64,000 bases of DNA from Cherax quadricarinatus (Eukaryota; Arthropoda; Malacostraca; Decapoda; Parastacidae), in contig NC_091292.1 of NCBI RefSeq assembly GCF_038502225.1, positions 53,835,111-53,899,110 of the forward strand, read 5' to 3'. How positions within the stretch are numbered: the first letter of the stretch is position 1; the number at the start of each line of letters is the position of its first letter. The notes under the pieces are model-generated. The model saw nothing but the letters and a program-made list of their open reading frames with translations, did no database searches and was not told where the DNA came from. A program made the position numbers and the translations under genes. Shown here piece by piece: positions 1 through 9,522 of this stretch.

Positions 1-1034
1 CTAGAGAAATTAAAATTTAATAAATTTATTAAGTCTAGAGGTATATTATCAAATTAAATTAAATTAATCACAGTAATGAAAATAATATCAATCTCTCGAG
101 TTCAATATTATTGTGCTGAAAGCACATATCACATTTATAATTCTTAAGTACCGTCTGGTACATTAACATTTAATAAGATATTACAAATATGTACAAGTAA
201 GTTTGTGTATGTGTGTAAGTGCTCTAAGTAGTTCGCTATGTCTCACGACTCGACTAGACTTAAACAAGTGACTGACAAAGTCCTCAAATAAAATAACTTC
301 TTGACCGACTGGCAACCAGAACAGTCTGCTTGAACAATGAAAAGAATGCTAAGCCCAATAGCCATATAACAAGAGACTGCGACACAATCAGGATCAAGGA
401 GATAATATAACGACACTAAGTAGGGACCATCAGCAGATCCTCCACAAAAGTTACAAAACTCTCATACTACTGAATCTAAGTTCAGCATAGGAAAAACCCG
501 ACTGTGACAATACACAGAAACCAGTACAAAATTAGGTCAGAAGCTATAGCTAAGGGCCTGAGATGCTCAGAGTGTCTATGTGACACACAACCTCAGTACA
601 ACGTCGAAAATCACGAAGTCTATACAATGTTCTGTGAACAGAGTTCTACAGAACTAACAAGAATAATGAGACAGACAATCTGTCCAACCACCAAGCGAGT
701 CTAGAGCAGACTGAATACTTCACGAGAGGTGAGGACACCCCCCCCCTCGATCACGTGATAGCCCCGTGGACAGCACAGCTCAGAAGCCGGCAGTATAACG
801 AGCGACAAGCGATAATTACAGTAGTTTGACAATCAAGACTTGAACTGAGCACTTAATATGTACATCCTAACAACGTAAGTCAAATAACAATATAACAGTC
901 AAATAATAATATAAAGTCATACATTTACGATTTAGCTATTATCGCAAATATAAGCAATATAAAATTAAATGAAAAGGTAATATACATTATATATATACAT
1001 AATAATCATTGTAACCCATTCAGGGGTTGCAACA
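1..1034 (-). repeat. 3' LTR (truncated by window start)
   Basis: It matches 9706-10734 almost base for base; about 183 bp of its distal end lie outside the window. Read on the minus strand it begins TGTTGCAACC at 1034. It carries a short CCAT insertion near 1016 that the other LTR lacks. The 66-codon open frame at 504-704 lies antisense to the element and recurs in the other LTR only because the LTRs are duplicates; it is not a gene. Confidence 0.93.
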
Positions 1035-1653
1035 CCCCCCCAACACGACAGATGGTCGCACTAGGAGTTGCATTAATGTCTTTCACATTATTACTGATTA
1101 CTCATATCAATACAATTTAATATAAATATTAATCAAAGTCTCTCTTGTGCCAACCACCGCTACAATTTCACAGTGTCCGTCACTAGGATATGCCCCTAGT
1201 ACTAGGGCAGTACACAGTATCGTATCTCTGCATACTCGTGGTTATGTACATCAGTGTAGAGACAGGATAGCGTAGACGAGCAGGGCACTGAGGCTCGATC
1301 ATAGTAGAGGAGACTGCATTCCACTCTTTAGTGGTGGTTGTGGAATGCGAGGCAGTATGAACATCTGAGTATGAAACAGCTTAAGGTGTGTAGTGAGGGG
1401 GGGGGGGGTCTGCGACAGGACAGTGTTGCGTCACGCAGTACATCACCCGCACCACACTACCCACTCAACACTCAGCTTGTCTCCTCCTCACACAACAATA
1501 CTGTGAATACATAAATATAATAATTAGACATGACATGAGTATATATAGTTAATATGGGCTGGAGGGATTAAGTTACTTTACTGAATTTGACATAGCAAGT
1601 AACAAAAGGTATTTGGGCATAAAATTACGTTAATTTAATGTAACTGATAATTA
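1035..1653 (-). other. Untranslated 3' internal region with polypurine tract
   Basis: This stretch runs from the pol stop to the 3' LTR. On the minus strand a run of seven G (1035-1041) abuts the LTR start and is the likely polypurine tract for plus-strand priming. A second homopolymer C run on the minus strand (G on plus) lies near 1398-1408. I see no envelope-like or other open frame. Confidence 0.6.
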
Positions 1654-4600
1654 TTAAGGACGAGACAGAGCGTCAGCAATTACATTACAATGACCACTTA
1701 TGTGTTTTATACTAATAGAATAAGGTTGGATTCTGAGGGCCCACCTCATGATCCTAGCATTTTTACTTTTCATGGTGTTAATATAAGTGAGTGGATTGTG
1801 GTCTGAAAAAACGTTAATTTTAAATGGGGAGGTGCCCAAATACACGTCAAAATGTTCCAAGGACACCACAAGAGCTAGAGCCTCTTTCTCAATAGTGGCA
1901 TAATTTTTCTGATGTCGTTTAAGCTTAGATGAATAGTAACATATAGGATGGAGAATATCAGTGGATGTTGACTGTTGGAGAAGCACAGCGCCCACTGCAT
2001 AACCACTCGCATCTATATGTAAAAAGAAGGGAAGATTGAAATTAGGACTCTTCAACACAGGAGCAGAGGATAGCAAACGTTTCAACCTTTTGAACGAGTC
2101 TGAACAATCTCTAGTCCAGGTGAACTGAACTTTGCTACTAGTAAGCTCAGTGAGAGGAGCTGCAATCTGAGAAAAGTTTGGACAGAACCTGCGATAATAT
2201 CCTGCCATACCCAGGAATCTCTGTACTCCTTTCCTATCCTGTGGCACTGGAAATTCAGAAATTGCACGAACCTTAGCCTCAATAGGAGCAACCTCACCTT
2301 GGCCGATACAAAAGCCTAGATAGGTAATCTTGGCTTGACCAAAACTACATTTAGCTAAGTTAACAGTGAAGTTGTAGTGCGCCAGTCTCTCAAACAATGC
2401 TCTGAGACGCGACAAGTGCTGTTCCCACTCGTCACTGTACACCACTAAGTCGTCAAGGTAGGCTTCTACTCCTTCTAAGTTGTGGGTCAACTCGTTCATT
2501 ATACGTTGGAATGAAGAAGCCGCGTTACATAGGCCGAAGAGGGTGACGAGGTAGTTAAACAATCCATCTTGAACAGTAAAAACAGATATTTCTTGAGCAC
2601 GTTCAGTAAGCGGGACTTGATAATAGCCTCGTAAGAGATCTAAACGGCTGACAAACTGGGCTCCTGACACACGGTCAATAAGGTCGTCAATGCGAGGTAG
2701 AGGATAACCATCAGGCAAGGTGACAGAGTTCACTTTCCTGTAATCAGTGCACATCCTGAAACTACCGTCAGGTTTAGGCACTAAAATACAGGGAGATGCC
2801 CATGGACTTTTACTGCGCTCAATAAGTCCGTGAGATAACAGAAAATCAACCTCTTCTCTCAATGCTTTATGCTTCGTTGGACTCATTCTATATGGTGATT
2901 GCTTAATGGGTGATGCTCCCTGTACATCAACGTCATGTACACCCAGAGTACAACGTTTAGGAACATCACCGAACAATTCAGGGAAATGCAAAATCATGTT
3001 TTTAATATCACCAGCTTTATCAATCCCAAGGTTACTAAGAAAATCGTCTAGTGACTGTAGAGTCACAGAATTTTCTAAACGCACCTCTATACCTCTAGAG
3101 ATGTCAGGTAGACTGATGTTTTCTTCCTCTGTCCTAGGAAGAATAGAAGTAGTAGGTAGAGGACTAGCGTAGTATGCCTTGAGCTGGTTAACATGGTACA
3201 CATGATTAGATTTCTTTTTCCCAGGCGTACGTACCAAATAATTTACGTCGCTAAGCTTTTTAACTACTTCCAGGGGACCATCATACCTGGCTTGTAGAGC
3301 ATGACCTGCTACTAATTTCCGAGCCATCACCTTATCTCCTGCTTTAAAAGAACGAGAGACAGCACGCTTGTCATAATGTTGCTTCATTCTAGCTTGGGCT
3401 GAAACTAGGTTTTTCGAAGCTAGCTCTCTAGCGGCTGTCAAATGTTGCTGCATTAATGAAGGTGAAGTACTCAATGATGGATTTGATTTTCCTGTCCACA
3501 CGTCTTTCAACACTGCGAGAGGACCACGCACTTGGTGTCCGAATATTAATTCAAACGGACTAAATCCGAGACTTTCTTGTTCACTTTCTCTCATAGCGAA
3601 CAGAAGAAAAGTTATACCCTCATCCCAGTCTCTAGAAAAATGTTCACAATAAGCTCTCATCATGGACTTCAGTGTCTGATGAAATCTCTCTAGAGCCCCT
3701 TGTGACTGTGGATGATAACTGGTTGAAAGTACAGACTTTATTCCTAGGTGGGATAATGGTTCTCGAAAGATCTTAGAAGTGAAATTAGATCCCTGATCTG
3801 ACTGTATCTCTCGTGGCAATCCAACCTGGGAGAAAAATTTCATCAGCGCTCTCACAATAGCACGAGCATTAATTTTTCTCATAGGAATAGCTTCGGGATA
3901 GCGTGTTGCAGCGTCCATAATAGTAAATAAGTATTGGTTTCCTAGTTTGGTTCTAGGCAAAGGACCAACACAATCAATAATAAGACGTGAGAATGGTTCA
4001 CCATGCACGGTGATAGGAATGAGAGGCGCAGGTGGAGGTGTGTGCGCTGGCTTGCCTGTCACTTGACACACGTGGCAACGTCGCACATGATCAGCTACTG
4101 TTTCCTTCATCTTTGGCCAAGTAAAATGTTTTGCCACTTTACCGAGTGTCTTCTTGACACCCAAATGTCCTCCTATGGGACTATTGTGAGCAAAATCAAT
4201 GGCTTGTTCACGAAATGTAACTGGTAACACTACGAAATGCTTGACTGTGGTGGAAACACTATCAGCTGACAACTTGCATGTATTTTTCTCCATCAGTACA
4301 CCGTTACTATAATAGTAACAATTATCGAGATCCTTTGCTTCACTCTCAGTAACTGCTATATCTCTCAATCTTTCCAGTGACTGATCAACAAACTGATCCT
4401 TGATTAAATCATCATGAGTAAGAAATTTAACGTCAGTTGTGTCTTGACTAGGTTGATGACCGAGGGGAGTCAGTGTTAATGATCCTGGGCGCAGAGAGTC
4501 ACTAAACAACATATTCAACCCCAAATCATTGTCATCCACTAATTCAACAGGAGACAAGGATGGTTGTTGTATCTTTGACATAGCTCTAGTAATTGCGCTG

Positions 4601-4905
4601 AGAGGAAATAAAATAGGTTTCTCTCTACAAGCTTCAATGGCATAATTATCATCAGTGTTATTATCAATCACAAGTGGTTCTTTACATATACCAGCATGAA
4701 GGATATCGTTCCCTATCAACAAGTCCACTGACCTGATGGGAAATACACCACTGGATATACCCACTGAAATATAACCAGTATAATAGCTTGCTTCAATGTA
4801 TACCTTGTGAAGAGGTACTTTTATAACAGCCCCTCCATAGGCTTCTAACAATACATCTATCTTGCAATAGGTATCGTCAGTTATGGGCAGTACATCTTCT
4901 CTTAA
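1654..4905 (-). CDS. Pol polyprotein: protease C-terminus, integrase, reverse transcriptase, RNase H
   Basis: The frame is open for over 1,065 codons. Residues below count from the TTG at 4851, but the frame has no start of its own: it runs on from 4905 across the piggyBac insertion. In order: retropepsin C-terminus with an IGNDIL motif (about 46-51); integrase zinc finger H222/H229/C259/C262; integrase core D293, D352 (SDQGSNF) and E388 (ALERF); a GPY/F-like module near 523 (YDGPLEV); RT with SRLDLLRGYYQ (about 735-745) and YLDD (798-801); RNase H with HIDASG, EKEAL and SDHNPL; then the ALSRP end. The domains are Ty3-like, but integrase precedes RT, as in Gmr1 elements and Ty1/copia. No chromodomain is seen. 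The frame has no internal stop, so the coding region looks intact apart from the insertion. Confidence 0.93.
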   Translation of the reverse strand, partial: LREDVLPITDDTYCKIDVLLEAYGGAVIKVPLHKVYIEASYYTGYISVGISSGVFPIRSVDLLIGNDILHAGICKEPLVIDNNTDDNYAIEACREKPILFPLSAITRAMSKIQQPSLSPVELVDDNDLGLNMLFSDSLRPGSLTLTPLGHQPSQDTTDVKFLTHDDLIKDQFVDQSLERLRDIAVTESEAKDLDNCYYYSNGVLMEKNTCKLSADSVSTTVKHFVVLPVTFREQAIDFAHNSPIGGHLGVKKTLGKVAKHFTWPKMKETVADHVRRCHVCQVTGKPAHTPPPAPLIPITVHGEPFSRLIIDCVGPLPRTKLGNQYLFTIMDAATRYPEAIPMRKINARAIVRALMKFFSQVGLPREIQSDQGSNFTSKIFREPLSHLGIKSVLSTSYHPQSQGALERFHQTLKSMMRAYCEHFSRDWDEGITFLLFAMRESEQESLGFSPFELIFGHQVRGPLAVLKDVWTGKSNPSLSTSPSLMQQHLTAARELASKNLVSAQARMKQHYDKRAVSRSFKAGDKVMARKLVAGHALQARYDGPLEVVKKLSDVNYLVRTPGKKKSNHVYHVNQLKAYYASPLPTTSILPRTEEENISLPDISRGIEVRLENSVTLQSLDDFLSNLGIDKAGDIKNMILHFPELFGDVPKRCTLGVHDVDVQGASPIKQSPYRMSPTKHKALREEVDFLLSHGLIERSKSPWASPCILVPKPDGSFRMCTDYRKVNSVTLPDGYPLPRIDDLIDRVSGAQFVSRLDLLRGYYQVPLTERAQEISVFTVQDGLFNYLVTLFGLCNAASSFQRIMNELTHNLEGVEAYLDDLVVYSDEWEQHLSRLRALFERLAHYNFTVNLAKCSFGQAKITYLGFCIGQGEVAPIEAKVRAISEFPVPQDRKGVQRFLGMAGYYRRFCPNFSQIAAPLTELTSSKVQFTWTRDCSDSFKRLKRLLSSAPVLKSPNFNLPFFLHIDASGYAVGAVLLQQSTSTDILHPICYYSSKLKRHQKNYATIEKEALALVVSLEHFDVYLGTSPFKINVFSDHNPLTYINTMKSKNARIMRWALRIQPYSISIKHISGHCNVIADALSRP

Positions 4906-5442
4906 CCCTTTGAGGGTCGACAGGCCCTCTCCGAAACTCGTTCTCAGGGTCGGCCAAATTTCAAAAAAAAAAAAAATTTTTTTTTCTTATGAAAAAATAG
5001 TTTTTTTCTAAACATTATAGGATAAACAAAAAAAATTTACCATCAATACTTACGGAGATATGGATGCATGAAGTTTGCAGAAAATGAGCCGCGTATGGCA
5101 ACAGCGGCGACTGCCGCTCACCCGGTAAACTTTAGTTCACTTGTATTTGAAGGTTTGTTGTTTTTTTCACTATTTTATTTTTTCACATAACTTATGTGGC
5201 CTATGAGACCAAAGTAAGGTGCAATGTACATATATACACTCGTTGTATACAACACAATAAGCACACAAACATAATTATCAATATATTGTTTACAAAACTT
5301 GTTTACAAAAACAAACAATACAAAACATTGTTTATTATTATTGTTCTATAATATATATACCAATATACAGTCACTGAACATATTCCTATTAGTTCTGCAG
5401 CTTGTGGAACTCTGAAACATGGTGTCATACACAATGGTGTTT

Positions 5443-5845
5443 TATCTTTCTCCCTCATTCTATCTCTTTCAATCTGTCTCTCTCTTTCTATCTGTCTGTC
5501 TATCTCTGTCTCACAGGTACACATAAATACAAGTATACATAGTATAAATTACCTAGGATAACCCAAGAAATCCAGACAAAGTGCTATACTCTGCTTGAAG
5601 ATGTGAGTAAAAGTGATGACACAGTCTTGTGGCTCTCTGAGACAGAGAGCTAGACGGATAGACAGATAGACAGGGAGCTTGACAGACAGACAAATAGACA
5701 GACAGAAATGTTAGTGTACCAGTACCAGTGTACTAGTGTTCCACCCTCCTCCTCCTCTTCTTCCTCCTCCTCCTCTTCCCCCTACTCTTCCTCCTCTTCC
5801 CCCTACTCTTCCTCATACTCTTCCTCTTCCTCTTCCTCCTACTCT

Positions 5846-5877
<32 letters not shown>

Positions 5878-6446
5878 CTCTTCTTCCTCTTCCTCCTACT
5901 CTTCCTCTTCCTCCTACTCTTCCTCCTCCTCCTCTTCTTCCTCTTCCCCCTAATCTTCCTCCTACTATTCCTCTTCCTCCTCCTCTTCCTCTTATTCCTC
6001 TTCCTCCTACTCTTCCTCTTCCTCCTCCTCCTCTTCCTCCTCTTCTTCCTCCTACTCTTCCTCCTTCTCCTTCTTCTCCTCCTCCTCCATAGTGTAAATT
6101 ACCAGGAGTCGGCAGCTGTCAAAATGACATATTGTCTCATTACTCACTCCCCCCTCCCGCCTGTCAAAACAATGGGGTCGGATGCTGCTTCCCTTCCTCC
6201 ATTCTATCTAATTATCTTTCTCCCTCATTCTATCTGTCTTTTTATCTCTGTCTCACAGGTACACATAAATACAAGTATACATAGTATAAATTACCTAGGA
6301 TAACCCAAGAAACCCAGACAAAGTGCTATACTCTGCTTGAAGATGTGAGTAAAAGTGATGACACAGTCTTGTGGCTCTCTGAGACAGAGAGCTAGACGGA
6401 TAGACAGGGAGCTTGACAGACAGGCAAATAGACAGACAGAAATGTT
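5443..6446 (+). repeat. Duplicated segment flanking a CT-rich tract
   Basis: About 240 bp at 5443-5712 recurs at about 6210-6446, sharing the runs around TCTCACAGGTACACATAAAT and a GACAGATAGACAG-type tail. The copies flank the tract at 5745-6090, built of TCC/TTC triplets. Its Ser-rich and Pro/Leu-rich open frames are translations of the repeat, not genes. Confidence 0.8.
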
Positions 6447-6596
6447 AGTATACCAGCAAAAACAAAGGGAGGGAGATGTTTATCTCATCTTTTGGCATCA
6501 GCTCTACCCTCATTTACCCTCATCAAACGTCAGCACTTATCAGATGTTATCTCCCCTTATCTTGTTACTGTCAGGGGTGAACATTTATTATTACAT

Positions 6597-6990
6597 ATTA
6601 TTATTATTATTATTACCTATTATTATTATTAATATTACCTATTATTATTATTATTACCTATTATTATTATTATGTATTATTATTATGTATTATTATTATT
6701 ATGTATTATTATTATTATTATTATTATGTATTATTGTTATCATTATGTATTATTCTTCTTCCTCCTCCTCCTCTTCTTCTTCCTCCTCCTCCTCCTCCTC
6801 TTCTTCCTCCTCCTCCTCTTCTTCTTCTTCCTCCTCCTCTGCCTCCTCCTCCTCTTGCCTCCTCCTCCTCTTGCCTCCTCCTCCTCTTGCCTCCTCCTCC
6901 TCTTGCCTCCTCCTCCTCTTGCCTCCTCCTCCTCTGCCTCCTCCTCCTCTGCCTCCTCCTCCTCCTCTGCCTCCTCCTCCTCCTCCATTC
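6597..6990 (+). repeat. (TTA)n followed by (TCC/TGCC)n microsatellite
   Basis: An ATT/TTA triplet tract (about 6597-6750) changes abruptly into TTC/TCC and then CTCCTCCTCTTGC-type repeats up to 6990. The tract abuts the transposase remnant and gives it a long Glu/Gly/Arg tail on the minus strand, which is a repeat artefact. Confidence 0.85.
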
Positions 6991-7325
6991 TTGGAACAAG
7001 TTTGAAGAGCTTGTAGTTCATAATCACTATCACTATCATCACCAATGCTCACATCTGAGTCTGGGATTTTGGAAAATAGGAGTTTCCTCTTTGATTCTGG
7101 TACAACTGAACGTGAACAAGATGGCCCAGCACCAGAGGTGGAAGGCTGTGGGTTGTCTGGGTTTTCCTCACTATTACCCATATTATGGTCATTAGTTTCG
7201 GTCAAAACCTCACCAGAACCTTGAAACTCATCTTCACTGTCACTTCCATCTGTATTAGAACTGTCACTGGGGAACAAAAGTGTCCCAATTCGCCGAGGAG
7301 TGAGGAACTTCTTACCACAGGGCAT
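6991..7325 (-). pseudogene. PiggyBac-like transposase N-terminal remnant
   Basis: It starts at an ATG (7325) and encodes about 110 recognisable residues: a basic start (MPCGKKFLTPRRIG), then acidic Ser/Asp/Glu-rich stretches (SDSEDEF; IGDDSDSDYE) typical of piggyBac-family N-termini. The frame then runs into the GGA/GAG microsatellite and loses all similarity. The DDD catalytic domain and C-terminal zinc finger are absent from this element. The family call rests mainly on the TTAA-flanked inverted repeats and the acidic composition, so it is moderate. Confidence 0.55.
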
Positions 7326-7545
7326 GGTGGAAATTGTGTACTATGATGGCATTCCCACAATGCACCACTGGGTCCCAGATTTTTTTCCTACTGCGCACAC
7401 CCACCACACAGACCCATTCTCTCACATCTAGGCTTATCAGCCTTTTCCTGTGAGATTTGAGGCCGCTAGAATTTATGCGTACTAGTACGACAAAAACCCC
7501 TACGCGTAAGACGTACTAGTACGACCAAAACCCTCAAAGGGTTAA

Positions 7546-7683
7546 TAACGTGAGATAACTGCCAGTGTCTCTGAAAGTAACTATCTCAGTTAGATGTGAT
7601 TCGTCAAATCCTACTTTATCTCTCGAAAAGTAAGGACTCATTGCTGAACGAATCTTTTCGTCAGATACACTTTCTGACGCTAG
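7546..7683 (-). CDS. Readthrough segment and start of retropepsin
   Basis: Immediately 3' of the gag UGA (7686-7684) the same frame stays open. It reaches a DTG(S) retropepsin active-site motif near 7569-7558 and continues to the TTAA at 7545. The next codons are displaced to 4905 by the piggyBac insertion. The aspartate motif therefore lies on one side of the insertion and the rest of the protease on the other. The six bases at the junction read UGA CUA, a known leaky-stop context. Confidence 0.8.
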
Positions 7684-9234
7684 TCATCTATCCTGAGTAA
7701 CATTATCTAAAACAGTAGGATCAGAGGTATTACTAGGATTTTGGTGCCTTTGTTGCTCGGAAGAGGATACGACTTGAGTGGGGGCGCCAGCCGCACGACT
7801 GTATCTCGTATCTCTTTCTAACTTATAGCAATACTCTCTAGCATGTCCTTTTCTGTTACAATAGGTACATTTAACTTTCTTCTTCTCGATATCAGATTTC
7901 TGTCTAGCCACAGAGACAGATTCAGGATTGTGAGTTTTCCTGGTAAAGGTACGAGAAGTTACAGTAGCAGGTACATCAGGCCGGCAATGAGCAGCTGATT
8001 TAGGTTGCCAACTTCTAGGACAATTTTTAGTTACCTTGTTTCTTTGTGTTTTAGTACGTACAAGTTTGTGAGAAATCTCGTAATTGTCTGCTAATGCTGC
8101 AGTTTCCAGAATATCCGAGGTAGTATGATCGATCAGATATTCTTGTATGTCAGCAGACATACAGTTGTTAAACTCTTCGTGTAGTAACAACTGAACAAGA
8201 CTGTTGTAGTTGTTACACTTGGCAGACCTACACCACCTCTGAAATGCAACTTTTTTCTCACGAGCAAACTCTACACAAGTTTGATCTTGTCGTCGTTGTA
8301 ACGTACGAAATGCTCTTTGATAACTTACAGGTAACAAGTTATATGTCTCTAGAATAGTTTGTTTGACAGCGTCATAACTAATGTACTTGGTAAATGGCAA
8401 AGCTGCAGTACAGGTTTGAGCTCTTCCCGTCAAAGCAGTATGCAACAATGTTGCCCAGTGCTTACGTGGCCAGTTCATAGCACGTGCCTGGTTCTCAAAC
8501 ACATCAAAATATGTGTCTAAGTCACTTTCAAAAAACTTAGGAACCATGGATGCAGCTTTCTGCACATTAAATGTGTCCTGTGATCTATCAGTCTGTTGTC
8601 TTAACAGACGAACATTTTCTCTTTGGAAATCTTCTTCGTTCAATTTCCTCTGTGCCTCTATTTGTGCAGTCTGCAACATAATGAGGCGTTCAAACCTCTC
8701 AAACTGTTCCTGAGAGATAGGACCAGTAGGTAATGGAGGAGTAGGGAAATTAACATGTCTTTCTGGACTGTCCTTAGGTCGGACACCTCGTCCAGCCGTC
8801 TCTAGAGAGTCTAGATCTGGTCTAGGATAAGTAGATACAGGTGTATCATACACTGTACTAGTATTAGGCTGTGTCATACTACCAGCTATACTCTGTACTA
8901 TAGTATCAGTGAAGGAAGGAGCGAGCGAGAACTGATCTACACTAGGCTCAGACACTAGGCTCACTTCTGCTCTAGTTGCTCTTTCATCTTCATCAAATAG
9001 AGTCATACTTCCTAATTGTGACACTAAGCTTTCTGAATCTGAATCATAATCAGACATCTCTGTATGAGCAGGAAACAATATATCTTTAATTAATGCTCTG
9101 ATAGTTTCAGCTGTGTAATTCCTGTTATACGTCACACCGAGATACTTGGCTACTTGCCAACACGTCTGAAGTTTTAATGTACTTAACTCAGACAAAGTCA
9201 GAGTATCAATTAACTGTTTCACTTTGGCATACAT
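7684..9234 (-). CDS. Gag polyprotein
   Basis: About 516 residues from the ATG at 9234 (a GTG just upstream is not needed) to the UGA at 7684-7686. The N-terminus is helical and basic; the middle (around residues 200-400) resembles a retrotransposon gag capsid region; near residue 460 is a CCHC zinc knuckle, CTYCNRKGHAREYC, expected to bind element RNA. The gene follows the primer site with a leader of about 270 bases. It ends in the same frame as pol, so Gag-Pol would be made by suppression of the single UGA and not by frameshifting. No internal stop is seen. Confidence 0.88.
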   Translation of the reverse strand: MYAKVKQLIDTLTLSELSTLKLQTCWQVAKYLGVTYNRNYTAETIRALIKDILFPAHTEMSDYDSDSESLVSQLGSMTLFDEDERATRAEVSLVSEPSVDQFSLAPSFTDTIVQSIAGSMTQPNTSTVYDTPVSTYPRPDLDSLETAGRGVRPKDSPERHVNFPTPPLPTGPISQEQFERFERLIMLQTAQIEAQRKLNEEDFQRENVRLLRQQTDRSQDTFNVQKAASMVPKFFESDLDTYFDVFENQARAMNWPRKHWATLLHTALTGRAQTCTAALPFTKYISYDAVKQTILETYNLLPVSYQRAFRTLQRRQDQTCVEFAREKKVAFQRWCRSAKCNNYNSLVQLLLHEEFNNCMSADIQEYLIDHTTSDILETAALADNYEISHKLVRTKTQRNKVTKNCPRSWQPKSAAHCRPDVPATVTSRTFTRKTHNPESVSVARQKSDIEKKKVKCTYCNRKGHAREYCYKLERDTRYSRAAGAPTQVVSSSEQQRHQNPSNTSDPTVLDNVTQDR

Positions 9235-9502
9235 CACGAAAATAATTGTACTACGAGAGAGTGATTATGGGAAACTATAATCCTAATAGGAATTTTAGTG
9301 TTAGTTGTCTTAGAGTTAGAACTCATAAACAGTATTTCCATCTCCTTGGATCAAGAGACTCAGTCAAGTACATACATCCACCTGGTATGTTGTACAAGAC
9401 TAAACTCAAAGTCTTCAGATTAGGAAAGTACTCAAAGTGTTTGATCATAGAAGTACTAGTATGTCAAACTGGACAATTTATCTAACACCTTGGATCAAGA
9501 GC

Positions 9503-9520
9503 ATCCCGGACAGGCCCCCA
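9503..9520 (-). promoter_or_regulatory. Primer binding site, tRNA-Pro-like
   Basis: The minus strand reads TGGGGGCCTGTCCGGGAT, 2 bp inside the LTR edge. This is the standard 18-nt animal tRNA-Pro primer site except that the central TC is CT. Position and TGG start fit a primer site well. Confidence 0.75.
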
Positions 9521-9522
9521 TT

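Larger units (their letters stand above)
4906..7541. mobile_element. Non-autonomous piggyBac-type element in the LTR element's protease
   Basis: Perfect 11-bp terminal inverted repeats, CCCTTTGAGGG at 4906-4916 and its complement at 7531-7541, are flanked by TTAA on both sides (4902-4905 and 7542-7545), the hallmark of piggyBac insertion. The right part carries the start of a minus-strand acidic frame resembling a piggyBac transposase N-terminus. The rest is low-complexity DNA and a partial internal duplication, so no transposase catalytic domain remains. Element plus one TTAA is 2,640 bp, a multiple of three, and the host pol frame is the same on both sides. Confidence 0.88.

Noticed and set aside
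504..704. 66-codon open frame present twice (also 10209-10409)
   Set aside because: It is duplicated only because it lies in the LTRs, antisense to the element, and has no recognisable motif.
1035..1653. Envelope gene of an errantivirus-like element
   Set aside because: No long open frame, signal peptide or membrane segment between pol and the 3' LTR.
5708..6092. Ser-rich and Pro/Leu-rich open frames, and Glu/Arg-rich frames at 6672-7045
   Set aside because: Translations of TCC/TTC and related microsatellites in several frames and both strands; no start context or family similarity.
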